Of a stretch of 64,000 bases of DNA, positions 62,539 through 64,000 are shown piece by piece. The stretch is from positions 790,056,775 to 790,120,774 of the forward strand of contig NC_135232.1 of the NCBI RefSeq assembly GCF_051348905.1, given 5' to 3'. Numbering within the stretch: position 1 is the first letter of the stretch; each line of letters opens with the position of its first letter. The notes below the pieces were generated by a model, which saw only the letters and a program-made list of their open reading frames with translations, was not told the origin of the DNA and searched no databases. Both the position numbers and the translations under genes were made by a program. Source of the stretch: Ranitomeya variabilis (Eukaryota > Chordata > Amphibia > Anura > Dendrobatidae).

Positions 62539-64000
62539 TATTTTAAAGTTTGTGTGACATTCATACTTTGTCTCAGTTGTTGGAAATATGAAAAAGGAAA
62601 AAAAATGTATCAGATCTGCGCTTAATATTAACATTTAGAGAAAATTAGAAGCCGTATTTAGGTTTGAACTTGTCAAAGAACGTAGAAGGAGCAGATACTA
62701 AAGGCTCATTGACACAAACAATAGCATATAGGGCACAATAAATTATTGCATATTGTTTGTCTAGTGATTGGTGTTCTGTTTCCTGTTTTCAGTAGTCCCA
62801 AGTTCTTTTTTTAATTTGAACCTTTTTAAAAGTCATTTTTGTATGTGTTTACAAGATATGCAAAACGTGGACATTCTTTGGCTAAAAAGTGTCGAAATAA
62901 GTTTAAAGATGAGAACAGAGTGATATCAGCTGCCTTGTCCTCATAAACACTTTCTGCTTCGCTAACGAGATCACTGAAATCATGTAAGCAGGTAATTTTT
63001 GGAGAGCCGAAATTCAGTGGAAATGAGTTTTTTGTTATTAAGTTAATTTTTATGGTAAGAAATTAGTTTATAATTTTGGACAAATCATCTGATCTCTTTT
63101 CATAATAATCTAGCGTTAACACAAATTACCACTATAAAATCTGAAGCAGTAAACTTTGTGAAAGCCAAATTTTGTATCAGTCTGAAATCTTTTGGTCATT
63201 AATGTACAGTCCTAGATATTTTTAGAAAAACTGTAAAAGGAAAAAATGAGGAAAGGAAAAACTTCTAAAGAAAAGCATTGCTGACTTCTAAAATCAGGAT
63301 ATCTAGCAGGAGTACTCCAGAAAATTTCCCTGCATTTATTTGGACTAAAACAAATGTTCTCTGATAGTCTTATCATATGGCTAAAATTATTTCCTTTGTT
63401 TTGACTAATATCCTTCCCAAACCAGTGTCCCATTAGCGTACAACGAAACTGATGTTCCAAGCCATTTTTCTAGGCTTAAGTTCCTAAGGGTCAGTGGCTA
63501 CTGCATTGAAGCTGTAGAAAGTAAAAAAGATCAAAGCTTGAGAGTCAGAAACCAGCAAAAAAATGTATCAGATCTGCGCTTAATATTAACATTTAGAGAA
63601 AATTAGAAGCCGTATTTAGGTTTGAACTTGTCAAAGAACGTAGAAGGAGCAGATACTAAAGGCTCATTGACACAAACAATAGCATATAGGGCACAATAAA
63701 TTATTGCATATTGTTTGTCTAGTGATTGGTGTTCTGTTTCCTGTTTTCAGTAGTCCCAAGTTGTTTTTTTAATTTGAACCTTTTTAAAAGTCATTTTTGT
63801 ATGTGTTTACAAGATATGCAAAACATGGACATTCTTTGGCTAAAAAGTGTCGAAATAAGTTTAAAGATGAGAACAGAGTGATATCAGCTGCCTTGTCCTC
63901 ATAAACACTTTCTGCTTCGCTAACGAGATCACTGAAATCATGTAAGCAGGTAATTTTTGGAGAGCTGAAATTCAGTGGAAATGAGTTTTTTGTTATTAAG
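62453..64000 (+). repeat. Unit running into a second tRNA-less unit, cut by window edge
   Basis: At 63557-63563 accagcaaaa again runs into aaatgtatc, 1019 bp after base 73 of the preceding gene, the same distance as at 46271. The sequence after the joint shares gagagctgaaa with the unit after 46271. The sequence before it differs at several markers (gcattgct, agtactcc). The window ends inside the second unit. Confidence 0.93.

Larger units (their letters stand above)
1..64000 (+). repeat. Tandem array of tRNA-Arg(TCT) units, about 1.41 kb each
   Basis: The whole window is head-to-tail copies of one unit. Distances between successive tRNA 5' ends are 1412 or 1416 bp, except 1396 (from 8423), 2370 (from 45167), 873 (from 54597) and 1331 (from 55470). 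The 4-bp period difference comes from gatactttataaagg versus gatactaaagg or gaaacaaaagg, about 200 bp after each gene. Units differ from each other at only a small number of positions, and variants are shared between distant units, which indicates concerted evolution. All genes are on the plus strand. The array enters and leaves the window without a boundary, so total copy number is unknown. Tandem tRNA arrays are known in vertebrates such as Xenopus and zebrafish; that this is a vertebrate is inferred. Collapse or expansion during assembly is possible in sequence this repetitive. Confidence 0.98.

Noticed and set aside
1-64000. CRISPR array or tRNA-derived SINE family
   Set aside because: Units are 1.4 kb, nearly identical and head to tail, with intact tRNA genes, introns and terminators. 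There are no short repeat-spacer structures, target-site duplications or tails.

Overview
The window is one uninterrupted tandem array. From end to end it repeats a unit of about 1.41 kb (1412 or 1416 bp in nearly every copy). Each unit carries one plus-strand tRNA-Arg gene with anticodon TCT and a 13-nt intron directly after position 37. I find 44 complete genes, the 3' end of one more at the left edge, and no unique sequence at either edge, so the array extends beyond the window on both sides.

The organism is most likely a vertebrate. The gene exons match, from memory, the intron-bearing vertebrate tRNA-Arg-UCU family. The internal A and B boxes are eukaryotic Pol III promoters. The A/T-rich spacers hold few CpG dinucleotides (about 13 per 1.41-kb unit in the copy I counted), as expected of a CpG-methylated genome. 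The sequence does not settle the species.

Layout: units are regular from the left edge to about 45 kb, except for a 20-bp deletion near 8.58 kb. A 454-bp deletion at 46.27 kb removes one tRNA gene. Units between about 48.9 and 54.3 kb form a locally homogenised block. Two adjacent shortened units lie at 54.6-56.8 kb, with deletions of 539 bp and about 85 bp. A second homogenised block lies at about 59.5-62 kb. The 454-bp deletion recurs with the same junction at 63.56 kb.

All 44 genes keep the anticodon, the intron and a downstream TTTT terminator. Twenty-nine match the consensus exactly apart from the discriminator base, which is A in 32 copies and G in 12. The other 15 carry substitutions. 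Most recurrent ones are CpG transitions: C56T in the B box of seven copies, G12A in two, C11T in one, C72T in one. The A73/G73 difference is itself a CpG transition. G73 is tightly but not absolutely linked to a spacer type (TTAG marker plus a 4-bp insertion that gives the 1416-bp period), so the array is a mosaic of subfamilies shuffled by unequal crossing over or gene conversion.

I found no convincing protein-coding gene. The recurring minus-strand reading frames are antisense to the tRNA or lie in the spacer and show no sign of selection. One spacer segment, minus strand, has a protein-like 78-codon open stretch behind a possible splice acceptor and may be a captured fragment of a host exon; this is weakly supported.
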